Assembly: GCF_901538265.1 (NCBI RefSeq)
Contig: NZ_LR593886.1
Span: 1,736,001-1,800,000 of the forward strand
Origin: Gemmata massiliana
GTDB taxonomy: Bacteria > Planctomycetota > Planctomycetia > Gemmatales > Gemmataceae
DNA length: 64,000 bases
Direction: 5' to 3'
How positions within the stretch are numbered: the stretch's first letter is position 1; each line of letters opens with the position of its first letter. This document shows positions 1 through 6,907 of the stretch, one piece after another. Position numbers and translations under genes: made by a program. The notes under the pieces are model-generated. The model had not been told where the DNA came from, searched no databases, and saw only the letters and a list, made by a program, of their open reading frames with translations.

Positions 1-764
1 GGGGTCGCGACAATGAAGTGAAAGAAGCCCCATTCGTTCGAGTAAGGCACTAGCTCTACAATCTTACCTCCGCCCCATTCATTCCCTTGCCACGCACACC
101 GCTCGTTCAGGTCGGGCATAATGAACCGGACGATCTCCTCCCAGTCCCGTTCGGTTTGTACGTGCGTTGCGGCCACTTTGCTGTCGTGGGCAACGGACTG
201 TGACTCGCAAGCCTCCGGAGCAGAGTGGGAGGGGTTCGTTGACACTGGTGGATTAGCGGCGACCTTGACCAGTGCCTTTTTCGCGACGTTCTTTTTCGCC
301 ACAACCGCGGGCCGACAGCGGCCATCTCGTCCCTTCCGCGTGGTGCCGGCCAACTGGGGAATTTCCCCAGTTGCTTGAACCGTCCGGCGTACCGCTGCGA
401 CGGTCTTGTGGTCGACCTTCACTTCGGCGGCAATGGACCGGTCCGACTGGCTTGGTTGAGACCTCAGCTTGTACGCAATCACGGCACGCTTTTGGTCTCG
501 TGTGAGGTGACGCCGATCCAAGTTTAGTGCATCAGAGTGAACGGCCGCTTCCTCCGCAGTGCCGACGAACGTCTTTGTCTTTGGCTCAATCCCCAATTCC
601 TTGCACGCCCGGTAACGATTGCGACCGTCGAGGATCTTGCCCTCAAATAACTCGATCTCGACCTTCTGCCCGTTCGCTCGGATGCTTGCTTTGAACTCCT
701 GGTAATCCTCGCCGTTGAGGAGCGGGTATCGCTCTGCCAGTGGGTGTGGCAACAGATCTTTCAT
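1..764 (-). CDS. ParB-like nuclease-domain protein, partial (runs off left edge)
   Basis: The minus-strand frame is open from an ATG at 764 to the window edge, giving at least 254 residues. The first 60 residues resemble the ParB/sulfiredoxin-like N-terminal domain, with the box KILDGRNRYRACKELG. Residues about 75-125 (LTRDQKRAVIAYKL...SIAAEVKVDHKTVAAVRR) look like the helix-turn-helix that follows this domain in ParB-type proteins and plasmid or phage adaptors. A Lys/Ala-rich linker follows. The start codon overlaps the stop of the upstream XRE gene (TCAT on the plus strand), so the two genes are probably translationally coupled. In a small-gene island next to a tRNA remnant, an accessory-element role is more likely than chromosome partitioning; this is inference. 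Confidence 0.85.
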   Translation of the reverse strand, partial: MKDLLPHPLAERYPLLNGEDYQEFKASIRANGQKVEIELFEGKILDGRNRYRACKELGIEPKTKTFVGTAEEAAVHSDALNLDRRHLTRDQKRAVIAYKLRSQPSQSDRSIAAEVKVDHKTVAAVRRTVQATGEIPQLAGTTRKGRDGRCRPAVVAKKNVAKKALVKVAANPPVSTNPSHSAPEACESQSVAHDSKVAATHVQTERDWEEIVRFIMPDLNERCAWQGNEWGGGKIVELVPYSNEWGFFHFIVAT

Positions 765-988
765 TTCGCCACCTCTACTTCATTCACCGGTTGTGGATCT
801 GCGAGCAGCACGTCAGCACTGACACCGAACGCATCGGCGAGCTTCTTCAGTGCGTCGAGGCGCGGTTCTCGGCTCCCGCCTTCCCAGTTCTGGTAGCTCC
901 GGTACGCGATCCCGGCGACACGAGCGGCAGCCGACTGCGACCAGCCCCTTTGGGCGCGCAGTCGCTTAAGGTTCTTTCCGAACGTCAT
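761..988 (-). CDS. XRE/Cro-CI family HTH regulator
   Basis: A 75-residue protein that is almost entirely one Cro/CI-type helix-turn-helix: MTFGKNLKRLRAQRGWSQ, then AAARVAGIAYRSYQNWEGG and a C-terminal helix LDALKKLADAFGVSADVLL. I chose the ATG at 988 over the upstream GTG at 1000 because GGGGGA lies a few bases before it and the fold begins there. It is the first gene of a two-gene operon with the ParB-like gene, joined by a 4-base stop/start overlap. A perfect 8-bp inverted repeat lies just upstream (1013-1035), which suggests autoregulation. Confidence 0.85.
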   Translation of the reverse strand: MTFGKNLKRLRAQRGWSQSAAARVAGIAYRSYQNWEGGSREPRLDALKKLADAFGVSADVLLADPQPVNEVEVAK

Positions 989-1012
989 GATGTCCCCCAC
1001 TTGGGTATGTGA

Positions 1013-1035
1013 ACTGGCGTGAAGTGTACGCCAGT
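1013..1035. promoter_or_regulatory. Perfect 8-bp inverted repeat, candidate operator of the XRE-ParB operon
   Basis: ACTGGCGT at 1013-1020 and ACGCCAGT at 1028-1035 are exact reverse complements with a 7-base spacer. The site lies 25 bases upstream of the XRE start codon, where an autorepressor operator is expected. The regulator assignment is inferred from position only. Confidence 0.5.
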
Positions 1036-1088
1036 CTGGTGTGGGGCCGCAAGGTGGCTAGATGTGGGGCGCCGTCCCTCGGAGGTGT

Positions 1089-1316
1089 TTACTTCGGGCT
1101 TTCTGCCTTCCAAAACCCGCGATCGGAGAGAAACGCACGGAGGGCCGCTTCAACGGTGCTCCTCACGGAAGCCGGGTGTTCGGCGGTTTCGTTGTACTTC
1201 GCGATGTAGTCATCCATCGACTTGCGGATATCCGCGTCGATGTAGCACCCCAACGCGACCCCTGTGCGGTTCGCTTTTTTGCGCCCTGTCGATTTCTTCG
1301 GCATGACGGAAATCAT
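1089..1316 (-). CDS. Small ribbon-helix-helix-like protein
   Basis: A 75-residue basic protein: MISVMPKKSTGRKKANRTGVALG, then CYIDADIRKSMDDYIAKYNE and a C-terminal helix SVRSTVEAALRAFLSDRGFW. A short strand followed by two helices with a basic N-terminus is typical of ribbon-helix-helix DNA-binding proteins or antitoxins, but no family signature is unambiguous. The ATG at 1316 is preceded by GGAGG at good spacing, better than the internal ATG at 1304 or the TTG at 1331. It lies upstream of the XRE-ParB pair on the same strand. Confidence 0.65.
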   Translation of the reverse strand: MISVMPKKSTGRKKANRTGVALGCYIDADIRKSMDDYIAKYNETAEHPASVRSTVEAALRAFLSDRGFWKAESPK

Positions 1317-1400
1317 AACACCCTCCAACACACCGTGTCCACTTCCGGAGTGTACACAATCCCTTTCGCTGTCTCAACATCGATATTACTTCCTAAAAGT

Positions 1401-1428
1401 GTTGTTGAGTGTCTTGACACACAATAAC
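1401..1428. promoter_or_regulatory. Imperfect palindrome overlapping a -35 box, candidate operator
   Basis: GTTGTTGAGTGTC at 1401-1413 and GACACACAATAAC at 1416-1428 are reverse complements at 11 of 13 positions around a TT centre. The palindrome covers the TTGACA hexamer at 1414-1419, so a bound protein would block that promoter. The XRE or RHH-like protein nearby is the natural candidate; this is inference. Confidence 0.45.
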
Positions 1429-1442
1429 GCAAGATCTACCAT
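1414..1442 (+). promoter_or_regulatory. Candidate sigma-70-type promoter for the small-gene row
   Basis: TTGACA (1414-1419) is separated by exactly 17 bases from TACCAT (1437-1442), which matches the -10 consensus at four of six bases. It points toward the gene at 1577 and sits in the divergent region between the RHH-like gene and the plus-strand row of small genes. Confidence 0.45.
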
Positions 1443-1576
1443 TCCCTCCACCGGTATCGATCATTCCGAACGTGCGGTTGAAGGCTGCCCCAAAGGACTC
1501 CCGCGCGTCATGAAATCCACCACGCGAACCGCGGTTCGCCCCGCTACCGGTGCGCACTTATCCGGAGGCTGAGACG

Positions 1577-1789
1577 ATGAACCCCGAACTGATCGAAGTC
1601 GAAGTGTGGGTGATGGTCGATGAGAACGGTGATTACGAGGTGTCGAAGGACGTGGACGATCTCCAGCCCGAATCGGGCCTCGCGTCCCGGATGGTGAAGG
1701 TAACGATCAAGGTGCCGACGCCGAAGGCCGTTGAACTGGTAGCGACCGTAGCGGCCGAACCCGACGCGGGCGAACTGAAGGTCGCGTAG
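1577..1789 (+). CDS. Small hypothetical acidic protein
   Basis: A 70-residue protein beginning MNPELIEVEVWVMVDENGDY. I do not recognise it. It is acidic with alternating hydrophobic residues (VEVWVMV, KVTIKVPTP), which suggests a small beta-rich fold. The ATG at 1577 is preceded by GGAGG about 10 bases upstream, and a candidate promoter lies at 1414-1442. It is the first of a row of small co-directional genes inside the putative mobile element. Confidence 0.65.
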   Translation: MNPELIEVEVWVMVDENGDYEVSKDVDDLQPESGLASRMVKVTIKVPTPKAVELVATVAAEPDAGELKVA

Positions 1790-1901
1790 TTCACCCGGGC
1801 CGGAACCCCGGCCCATCCCCTGCACAACCTGAAGCACAACCGGCGACTCAGTGCGAGCCGCCCCGTCGAAAGTACGTCCACAACCAACACGAGGAACCCC
1901 A

Positions 1902-2168
1902 ATGACCGCCACAACGATCGCGCCCGCGAAGGGCAACATGAAGACCCGGCCGACAGTCCAGGACCGCACTGGCGAGGAGAAGAGAGCGAAGCTCCTCGAC
2001 GAGATCGTGCGGATCGGTGGCCTACTGAGCCGGGTGGACCGAATGGAGACCGAACTGAATGAGGCGGGTTACTCCGGGAACGCGCCTCTCGGCGACGAGT
2101 TTAACGCGATCTCGATCGACCTCCAGGCCGCCGTCTTCGCCTACGTTCGCGCGCTGGGGCGCGGCTGA
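1902..2168 (+). CDS. Small hypothetical protein, member 1 of a tandem pair
   Basis: An 88-residue protein. After a basic N-terminus it has a helical stretch KLLDEIVRIGGLLSRVDRME, then a loop (YSGNAPLGDEFNAI) and a second helix. The pattern (two helices around a GD/DEFNxI segment) recurs in the next gene, so the two look like diverged tandem paralogues. GAGGA lies 8-10 bases before the ATG. Function unknown; mobile-element location is the only contextual clue. Confidence 0.65.
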   Translation: MTATTIAPAKGNMKTRPTVQDRTGEEKRAKLLDEIVRIGGLLSRVDRMETELNEAGYSGNAPLGDEFNAISIDLQAAVFAYVRALGRG

Positions 2169-2200
2169 CCCACATCACAACCACCATGAGGACGGCGACC

Positions 2201-2434
2201 ATGAGCGCGAAGAACACCAAGTCCGCAGACCCGAAGAAGGCGCGACTGTACGAGGCGATGGTTTCGATGGGCCGATTGGTTGACGAAATGGAGCGCTGCC
2301 GCGCCGAGTACGGCGATCTGCTGGAACAGGCGGAAGGCCCGGACGGTGACGACGTTCACCCTTGGCTCAACCTATTCAACGATATCGCGAGCCAGTACGG
2401 GCGCGAAGAGTCACGGGTGAGCCGCAAGAGTTGA
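2201..2434 (+). CDS. Small hypothetical protein, member 2 of a tandem pair
   Basis: A 77-residue protein with helix ARLYEAMVSMGRLVDEMERC, then YGDLLEQAEGPDGDD and LNLFNDIASQYG. The arrangement parallels the preceding gene (EIVRIGGLLSRVDRME / GDEFNAISIDL). I placed the start at the second ATG (2201) because the GAGGA that would serve it lies just after the first ATG (2186). No known family recognised. Confidence 0.6.
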   Translation: MSAKNTKSADPKKARLYEAMVSMGRLVDEMERCRAEYGDLLEQAEGPDGDDVHPWLNLFNDIASQYGREESRVSRKS

Positions 2435-2543
2435 TCCGGCCGCGGGTCGTTTGGAGGGCGTGGAGAACGACCTGTACAAAGTGCCCCCGATTGGAGTATG
2501 CGATGCCTGATCCACAACACCTACCAACCTCAGAGGAACGGTT

Positions 2544-2723
2544 ATGCACTCGAACATTACGACCCAGGGCCACAACATCCCGAGCGCGCCCCGGTGCCCC
2601 GCGTGCGCCACGTGCTGTTTCTGGTGGTCTAGCGACGGAGACAATGGAGAACGCGAACTCGTGTGCCCGAACTGCACGAGTTACATGCCCACGGAGTTGA
2701 TCGCGGATCGGACGGGCGAGTAG
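2544..2723 (+). CDS. 59-residue zinc-ribbon protein
   Basis: A very short gene starting at an ATG preceded by GAGGA at ideal spacing and ending TAG at 2721-2723. The product contains CPACATCC near residues 18-25 and CPNC at 41-44, two Cys knuckles 16-20 residues apart as in a zinc ribbon. The aromatic stretch FWWSS lies between them. It sits in the co-directional row of small mobile-element genes. Zinc binding is predicted from the Cys spacing; the partner or target is unknown. Confidence 0.65.
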   Translation: MHSNITTQGHNIPSAPRCPACATCCFWWSSDGDNGERELVCPNCTSYMPTELIADRTGE

Positions 2724-2852
2724 CCAGAGCAACTCCAACGTCACCCCCACCCGGCTAACTGGCCGTGTGGGGTCGTTTCTTTACCGTTGCACAGTACACG
2801 AGGTGAATGTATACGCGGGTGCATTTGTGTTCTTCAACCCCAATGGTGTGGA

Positions 2853-3161
2853 ATGCCGCCAGCAAAGACTTGGGATTCGGTTCAGCCGGTCGTTTACGAG
2901 ACGCTCCCGATGCTGGCGCAGCGGGTCGGAAAGACTCGCATGACGGTGTGGAACTGGATCAAGAACGGAATCACGGTCGGGAATCGCAAAGTGAAGCTCG
3001 CCGCAATTCGCGTCGGTCGGCAGTGGTGCGTAGCGCCGGACTGGTACGAACAGTTCCTTCTCGACTGCAATCCGGAGTTGCGTGCGCTTCCCGAATCACC
3101 GGCCGCGGAAAAGAGACGACTCGCGTCGGAACAGGCTCGTGCGAAGATCCTGATCGGGTAA
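2853..3161 (+). CDS. HTH protein, excisionase/DUF1580-like
   Basis: A 102-residue protein with a single winged-HTH-like region: LPMLAQRVGKTRMTVWNWIK, then NGITVGNRKVKLAAIRVGRQW and WYEQFL. This layout (helix-turn-helix, a wing carrying 'K L xx I R V G R', an aromatic C-terminal helix) matches excisionase-like and DUF1580-type proteins common in planctomycetes. It is the last gene before the tRNA-His remnant at 3321, the usual position of a recombination directionality factor. Start chosen at ATG 2853; longer in-frame starts lack the fold. Excisionase activity is inferred. Confidence 0.7.
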   Translation: MPPAKTWDSVQPVVYETLPMLAQRVGKTRMTVWNWIKNGITVGNRKVKLAAIRVGRQWCVAPDWYEQFLLDCNPELRALPESPAAEKRRLASEQARAKILIG

Positions 3162-3178
3162 CGCGAACGTTGATTTTC

Positions 3179-3207
3179 GACTACCGCAATTGGGTACGGG
3201 ACTACCG
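3179..3207. repeat. Two direct GACTACCG repeats beside the putative attachment site
   Basis: GACTACCG occurs at 3179-3186 and again at 3200-3207, two helical turns apart (21 bases), in the noncoding strip between the HTH gene and the tRNA remnant. Phased short direct repeats here would fit integrase arm sites or excisionase sites, but two copies of an 8-mer are weak evidence. Confidence 0.35.
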
Positions 3208-3320
3208 TTTTCGCCTGTGATTTCTTGCTGCATTTGCGTCCACTTGCGTTTCCGGTGTGAAATGGCAATATGCTTGGAATCTCAGGCGATTCGTGCTCCG
3301 GATAAAGGGCTTCCCGGCGT

Positions 3321-3362
3321 TTGTGGATCTGGAAGTCGCGGGTTCAAATCCCGTCAGTCACC
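3321..3362 (+). other. 3' half of tRNA-His, probable attachment-site remnant of an integrated element
   Basis: From the anticodon loop onward the sequence fits tRNA-His. It has loop TTGTGGA with anticodon GTG at 3323-3325, 3' anticodon-stem strand TCTGG, a 5-base variable loop, a T arm GCGGG/TTCAAAT/CCCGT (3338-3354), acceptor strand CAGTCAC and discriminator C at 3362. The 5' half is absent: upstream bases neither pair with TCTGG nor contain a D arm. A free-standing 3' tRNA half is the classic scar left at the distal end of an element that integrated into a tRNA gene. The intact tRNA-His should then lie left of the window. Confidence 0.7.
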
Positions 3363-3376
3363 CTAGGAACAAGCGA

Positions 3377-3406
3377 CCAAAAGCCCCAGAATTCTGGGGC
3401 TTTTGG
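3377..3406 (+). terminator. Perfect 30-bp palindrome with T-run, Rho-independent terminator of the tRNA-His locus
   Basis: The 30 bases are a perfect palindrome centred on GAATTC, giving a stem of AAAAGCCCC/GGGGCTTTT plus flanking pairs, followed by CGTTTTTG. Placed 15 bases after the tRNA-His 3' half, it is most simply the original tRNA terminator. Confidence 0.75.
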
Positions 3407-3663
3407 CGTTTTTGCCCCAGAACGGGCTAGTGGACAGATTTGAGCAACCTGCGACAGCGCGAGACCCTGCGAGATGTCCGCTTACGCAAGGGTTACGCAA
3501 GCGGTTTCAGCCGGCTGACCGCTCTCGCAAGGTGCGAGAGCTCACTTTCGGCGTAGTGTGATTGAGCATAGCCCGAACTGATTTGTGGTGCTCATCAAAC
3601 CGGTGCGATTAGAAGCGCGGAACGCGGCTACAAATCTTGATTCGGTCTTTCTGGTGGTCATTC

Positions 3664-4356
3664 CTAGTTCGTCGAACGTGGCAGCGCTTCCACAGCAGTG
3701 AGTAGACGCGCCGCGAGTTCCGCCCGTGCGATATGCCGATATCCGCCCGGCCCGGCGCCGATGAGTGCCCAGTCGCGCATGCCCTCCAGTGTGTTCGCGA
3801 CCATCAGGTCGGCGCGCGAATGCACCCGCGAGCGCTCCGCGATTTCTTCTAGTTCCGCGGCCGAGACTCCAACTTCGAGTTTGAACTTCACCAACTTCCC
3901 GGTGAACCCCCATTCTGCGCGCACCTTGTCGACCAACTTCGGTGCCGGGGTGAGCTTCAACCACAGTTCGGGGTACGAACTTTTCACCTTCCCGGCGGTC
4001 GCGTCCTCGAACTGCCCGTCCCGGTGCGTGAACACTCCCGCGACGTGGTAGTCGCTCACTGCCGCCGCGTGGACGATCGCGTCGTATCCACCGGTCGTGA
4101 TTTCGGCGCGCATCAGAGCGTCGAGGTCGTCGAACGTGCGGTACGCGCGCACGCCCCACTGCGGCGCGACGCGTTCTCGGGTGCTTGTGATCTCGTCGAG
4201 AACCTCGGGGTGCGACGTGAGCAGTGTCACGGTGTGCCCGCGCTCGAACGCGCTCGACGCGACTTGGGCACCCGTGCGCCCGGAGAAGATGTTCGTGATG
4301 CACCGCACGCGGTCCACCGGTGTCTGCGTGTTCCCGGCCGTAACGAGAATGTTCAT
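3664..4356 (-). CDS. CoaB-like phosphopantothenate-cysteine ligase domain protein
   Basis: A 230-residue single-domain protein of the DNA/pantothenate-metabolism flavoprotein (CoaB) fold. The N-terminus MNILVTAGNTQTPVDRVRCI and SGRTGAQVA match the nucleotide-binding TAGGT-x-EP-x-D...S-GxMG region of CoaB, and VHAAAVSDY matches the conserved AAAVADY motif. Usual bacterial CoaBC is a roughly 400-residue fusion with an N-terminal decarboxylase (CoaC); only the synthetase half is present here, as in organisms with split enzymes. It would join 4'-phosphopantothenate to cysteine in coenzyme A synthesis. Whether it is the housekeeping enzyme or a paralogue cannot be told here. Confidence 0.75.
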   Translation of the reverse strand: MNILVTAGNTQTPVDRVRCITNIFSGRTGAQVASSAFERGHTVTLLTSHPEVLDEITSTRERVAPQWGVRAYRTFDDLDALMRAEITTGGYDAIVHAAAVSDYHVAGVFTHRDGQFEDATAGKVKSSYPELWLKLTPAPKLVDKVRAEWGFTGKLVKFKLEVGVSAAELEEIAERSRVHSRADLMVANTLEGMRDWALIGAGPGGYRHIARAELAARLLTAVEALPRSTN

Positions 4357-4685
4357 GAGGCGCCCGTGGAATCGTCTGCGGCAGTGTGATTACGGTACTG
4401 TGACGAACTTTTGTCAGGATACGGTTCCGCAGCACGGGAGCTGTCCGCTTTCGGTTGAGTCGATCTGTAAAACTTTGCAGTGCGCGAGAAATTTCAAAAT
4501 CGTAGGTGCATACCACGCACCCACTACGAGCACAGCGCCTCGAATGCCCGTTGTCCGCACCAGAACGTGGCGATAAGTTTAGTTCACCCACGAGCAAATC
4601 TCCCGCCCGCTCCGAGTTCGAGCGGGAACCGGCACAAGGGCCGCATTGTGGGTTCCGGGATCGCCCCGCGCGAGGTCGACGCACT
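4357..4685. other. Divergent intergenic region
   Basis: These 329 bases separate the minus-strand CoaB-like gene from the plus-strand desaturase gene and must hold the promoters of both. I see no convincing -35/-10 pair, tRNA or long hairpin. Open frames crossing it are upstream extensions of the desaturase frame or antisense shadows. Confidence 0.4.
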
Positions 4686-5510
4686 ATGGCTGTGACCGTT
4701 CCCGATGGCCCCGCACTCAACGCCGGGATCTGGAAACTGTACCGCGAGTTCTTCGAACTCGCCGAGCGCCGGCGCCGGTGGATACTCGAAACCGATGTGC
4801 CCTGGGACCAGTGCAACCCGAACACGCCGCCGGAAATCGCCGACGTCGTCGAGTCGTTCTGCGCGGTCGAGTTGTTCCTGCCCGACTTCGTCGGCAAGGC
4901 GCTCCCGATGGCCCGCACCGTCCGCGGGCGCGCGTGGTTCCTGGCGAACTGGGGGTACGAGGAGTCGAAGCACTCGCTCGTGCTCCAGGAGTGGCTCCTC
5001 CGCTCCGGTGCGCGGACCGAGAACCAGCTCGAAGAGGTCGCGAACTGGGCAGTGGTCGGCGAGTGGCAGCTCCCCCAAGACGACGTGCGCGGGATGACCT
5101 GCTACACGATGTGCCAGGAACTCGCCACCTGGCTACACTACCGCAACCTCCGGTTGCTCCTGGGCAACACCGACCCGGCGCTGAATAAGATCCTCTCGCT
5201 CATTAGCATCGACGAGCGCGCGCACTACGACTTCTACGTCAAGGTGATGAAACTGCACCTCGCCGACGACCGCGCCGGCACGCTCGAACAGCTCAAGCGC
5301 GTGCTCAACGGGTTCGCGATGCCGGTCACGCACCTGCTCGCCGATAGCGCGCGCCGGACCGCCGCTGTGAAAAACATGAACATTTTTAACGAAGCGCTGT
5401 TCTACTCGGACGTGCTCGTGCCCATTCTGACGACACTCGGGATCGATAAGGCGGAGCTTCGGAACCGGGCGCTTCAGAAGAAGAGTCTGCCCCCGACGAC
5501 GCCCCGATGA
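4686..5510 (+). CDS. Acyl-ACP desaturase-like di-iron protein
   Basis: A 274-residue all-helical ferritin-like protein of the acyl-ACP (stearoyl-ACP) desaturase type. Iron ligands can be placed: Glu in VESFCAVELF (about 56-62), EESKH (92-96), Glu145 in MCQELATWLHYRN and DERAH (176-180), giving the two E-x-x-H motifs of the family. Such enzymes use O2 and reduced ferredoxin to put a double bond into an acyl chain carried on ACP. The ATG at 4686 is chosen because homology begins there. Its stop overlaps the next start as ATGA (5507-5510), so it is coupled to the two ketosynthase genes and probably modifies the chain they make. Confidence 0.8.
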   Translation: MAVTVPDGPALNAGIWKLYREFFELAERRRRWILETDVPWDQCNPNTPPEIADVVESFCAVELFLPDFVGKALPMARTVRGRAWFLANWGYEESKHSLVLQEWLLRSGARTENQLEEVANWAVVGEWQLPQDDVRGMTCYTMCQELATWLHYRNLRLLLGNTDPALNKILSLISIDERAHYDFYVKVMKLHLADDRAGTLEQLKRVLNGFAMPVTHLLADSARRTAAVKNMNIFNEALFYSDVLVPILTTLGIDKAELRNRALQKKSLPPTTPR

Positions 5511-6826
5511 CGGCCACTTACCCGCAGGACCGTTCCCACGCGATCGATATGGCCACGCACTCTCGTCGAACCGTCATCACCGGGCTAGGCGTTCTCAGTC
5601 CGATCGGCTCAGATCCCGTCGCCTTCTGGGGGGCGCTCCGGGCCGGCGCGTCCGGTATCCGCACCGTTCGTGCGGTCGAACCGTCTGTTCTCTCCTGCCG
5701 AATCGCGGGGGAGATCCCGGATTTCTCGCCAAAAACGCTTATCGACAAGAGCTACCGCAAGCCGCTCAATGCGATGTCGCGTCCGGTTCAGTTCGGCGTC
5801 GTTGCCGCGCAACTAGCGGTTCAGAACGCCGGGTTGGTAAAGGGTACGGTGCCGCCCGAGCGATTCGGCGTCGTGTTCGCCTCGGTCATGAACGAGACCG
5901 AAATCGACGACCTGACCGGACTCAGTGTCGCGTGCTCGGCTGGTTTCGGTCGACCGGTCGATATGGCCGCTTGGGGGCGGGTGGGCGTTCCCCAAATGCC
6001 CCCCACGTGGATGTTGAAATACCTGCCGAACATGCCGGCATGCCACGCGACCATCATGCACGACGCACAGGGGCCGAGTAACTCACTCACGCCCAGCGAT
6101 CTTGCCGGAGTCGCGGCTGTGGGCGAGGCGCTTCACGTGATCCGGCGCGGGACCGCGGACGTCATGTTGGCCGGTGGGTGCGAATCGAAAATCACCCCGG
6201 TCACGCTCGCCCGACTGGACACGTTCGCCCCACTGACACGCGAGTACGAGCACCCCGAAAGTGCAGTTCGTCCGTTCGACCGCGATGCCTCCGGTACTTG
6301 CCTGGGCGAAGGCGCAGCGGTCTTTACCCTGGAAGAACTCGCGCACGCACAAAAGCGCGAGGTACCGATCCTCGGCGAGATCGTCGGGTTCGCGTCCGGG
6401 GTGGACCGCGGGATGACCGGTGCGGGGCTTGCTCGCATCATTCGCACTGCGCTCACCAACGCGGGAATCCAGCCCGGCGACATCGACCACGTCAACGCTC
6501 ACGGCGTCGGCGTGCCCGAACTCGATCGCTTCGAGGCGCGCGGGATCGCTGCGGTATTCGATCGGGACGTGCCCGTGTTCGCGCCGCTGAGCCGGTTCGG
6601 GAACATGGGGGCCGCATCGGGAACGATGGAACTCGCGTGCAGCGTGCTCGCGCTGCAACACGGGGTACTTCCCGGCACGCTCAACCACACCGTCCCGGAC
6701 GATGACTGCCCGATTACCGTTCACACTGGTGCTCCGCGCCCGGTGACCAAGCCCTACGCGATCAAAATTACTGTCACGGACCTTGGGCAGTGCGGAGCGG
6801 TCGTCATCAAACGGTGGGAAACGTAG
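5507..6826 (+). CDS. Ketosynthase-like protein lacking the catalytic Cys (chain-length-factor type)
   Basis: A 439-residue thiolase-fold protein of the beta-ketoacyl-ACP synthase II family (RRTVITGLGVLSPIGSDPVA at the N-terminus). The nucleophile position is altered: where active enzymes have TACAxG this has TPSDLAG, with Asp198 at the Cys position in my alignment. The first His is kept (NAHGVGVPELD, H332), but the second GH motif reads GNMGAASG (N366). Loss of Cys and one His with the fold kept is the hallmark of KS-beta/chain-length factors that pair with an active KS. The active partner lies 81 bases downstream and the desaturase upstream overlaps by ATGA. It is expected to be a non-catalytic subunit in the cytoplasm. 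Confidence 0.8.
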   Translation: MTATYPQDRSHAIDMATHSRRTVITGLGVLSPIGSDPVAFWGALRAGASGIRTVRAVEPSVLSCRIAGEIPDFSPKTLIDKSYRKPLNAMSRPVQFGVVAAQLAVQNAGLVKGTVPPERFGVVFASVMNETEIDDLTGLSVACSAGFGRPVDMAAWGRVGVPQMPPTWMLKYLPNMPACHATIMHDAQGPSNSLTPSDLAGVAAVGEALHVIRRGTADVMLAGGCESKITPVTLARLDTFAPLTREYEHPESAVRPFDRDASGTCLGEGAAVFTLEELAHAQKREVPILGEIVGFASGVDRGMTGAGLARIIRTALTNAGIQPGDIDHVNAHGVGVPELDRFEARGIAAVFDRDVPVFAPLSRFGNMGAASGTMELACSVLALQHGVLPGTLNHTVPDDDCPITVHTGAPRPVTKPYAIKITVTDLGQCGAVVIKRWET

Positions 6827-6885
6827 CGGCCGGTGTGAGCCGGCTGGTTGTTGTGCGGAATTTACCGGCCGGCTCACACCGGCCG
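6827..6885. repeat. 18-bp perfect inverted repeat between the two ketosynthase genes
   Basis: Arms at 6827-6844 and 6868-6885 are perfect reverse complements (CGGCCGGTGTGAGCCGGC on the left) with a 23-base loop. The hairpin starts at the first base after the KS-beta stop codon and ends 23 bases before the KS-alpha start. No T-run follows, so it is more likely an mRNA-stability or attenuation element than a simple terminator. Confidence 0.65.
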
Positions 6886-6907
6886 TTCGCCAGTAGAGTA
6901 AGTGTAG

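Noticed and set aside
3262-3320. Possible 5' half of tRNA-His upstream of the remnant
   Set aside because: No D-arm consensus, no strand complementary to TCTGG or to the acceptor CAGTCAC is present in order.
3542-4918. 458-residue minus-strand frame overlapping the CoaB-like gene
   Set aside because: The product is Arg/Ser-rich with no fold, while the other frame on the same strand encodes a clear CoaB-like protein.
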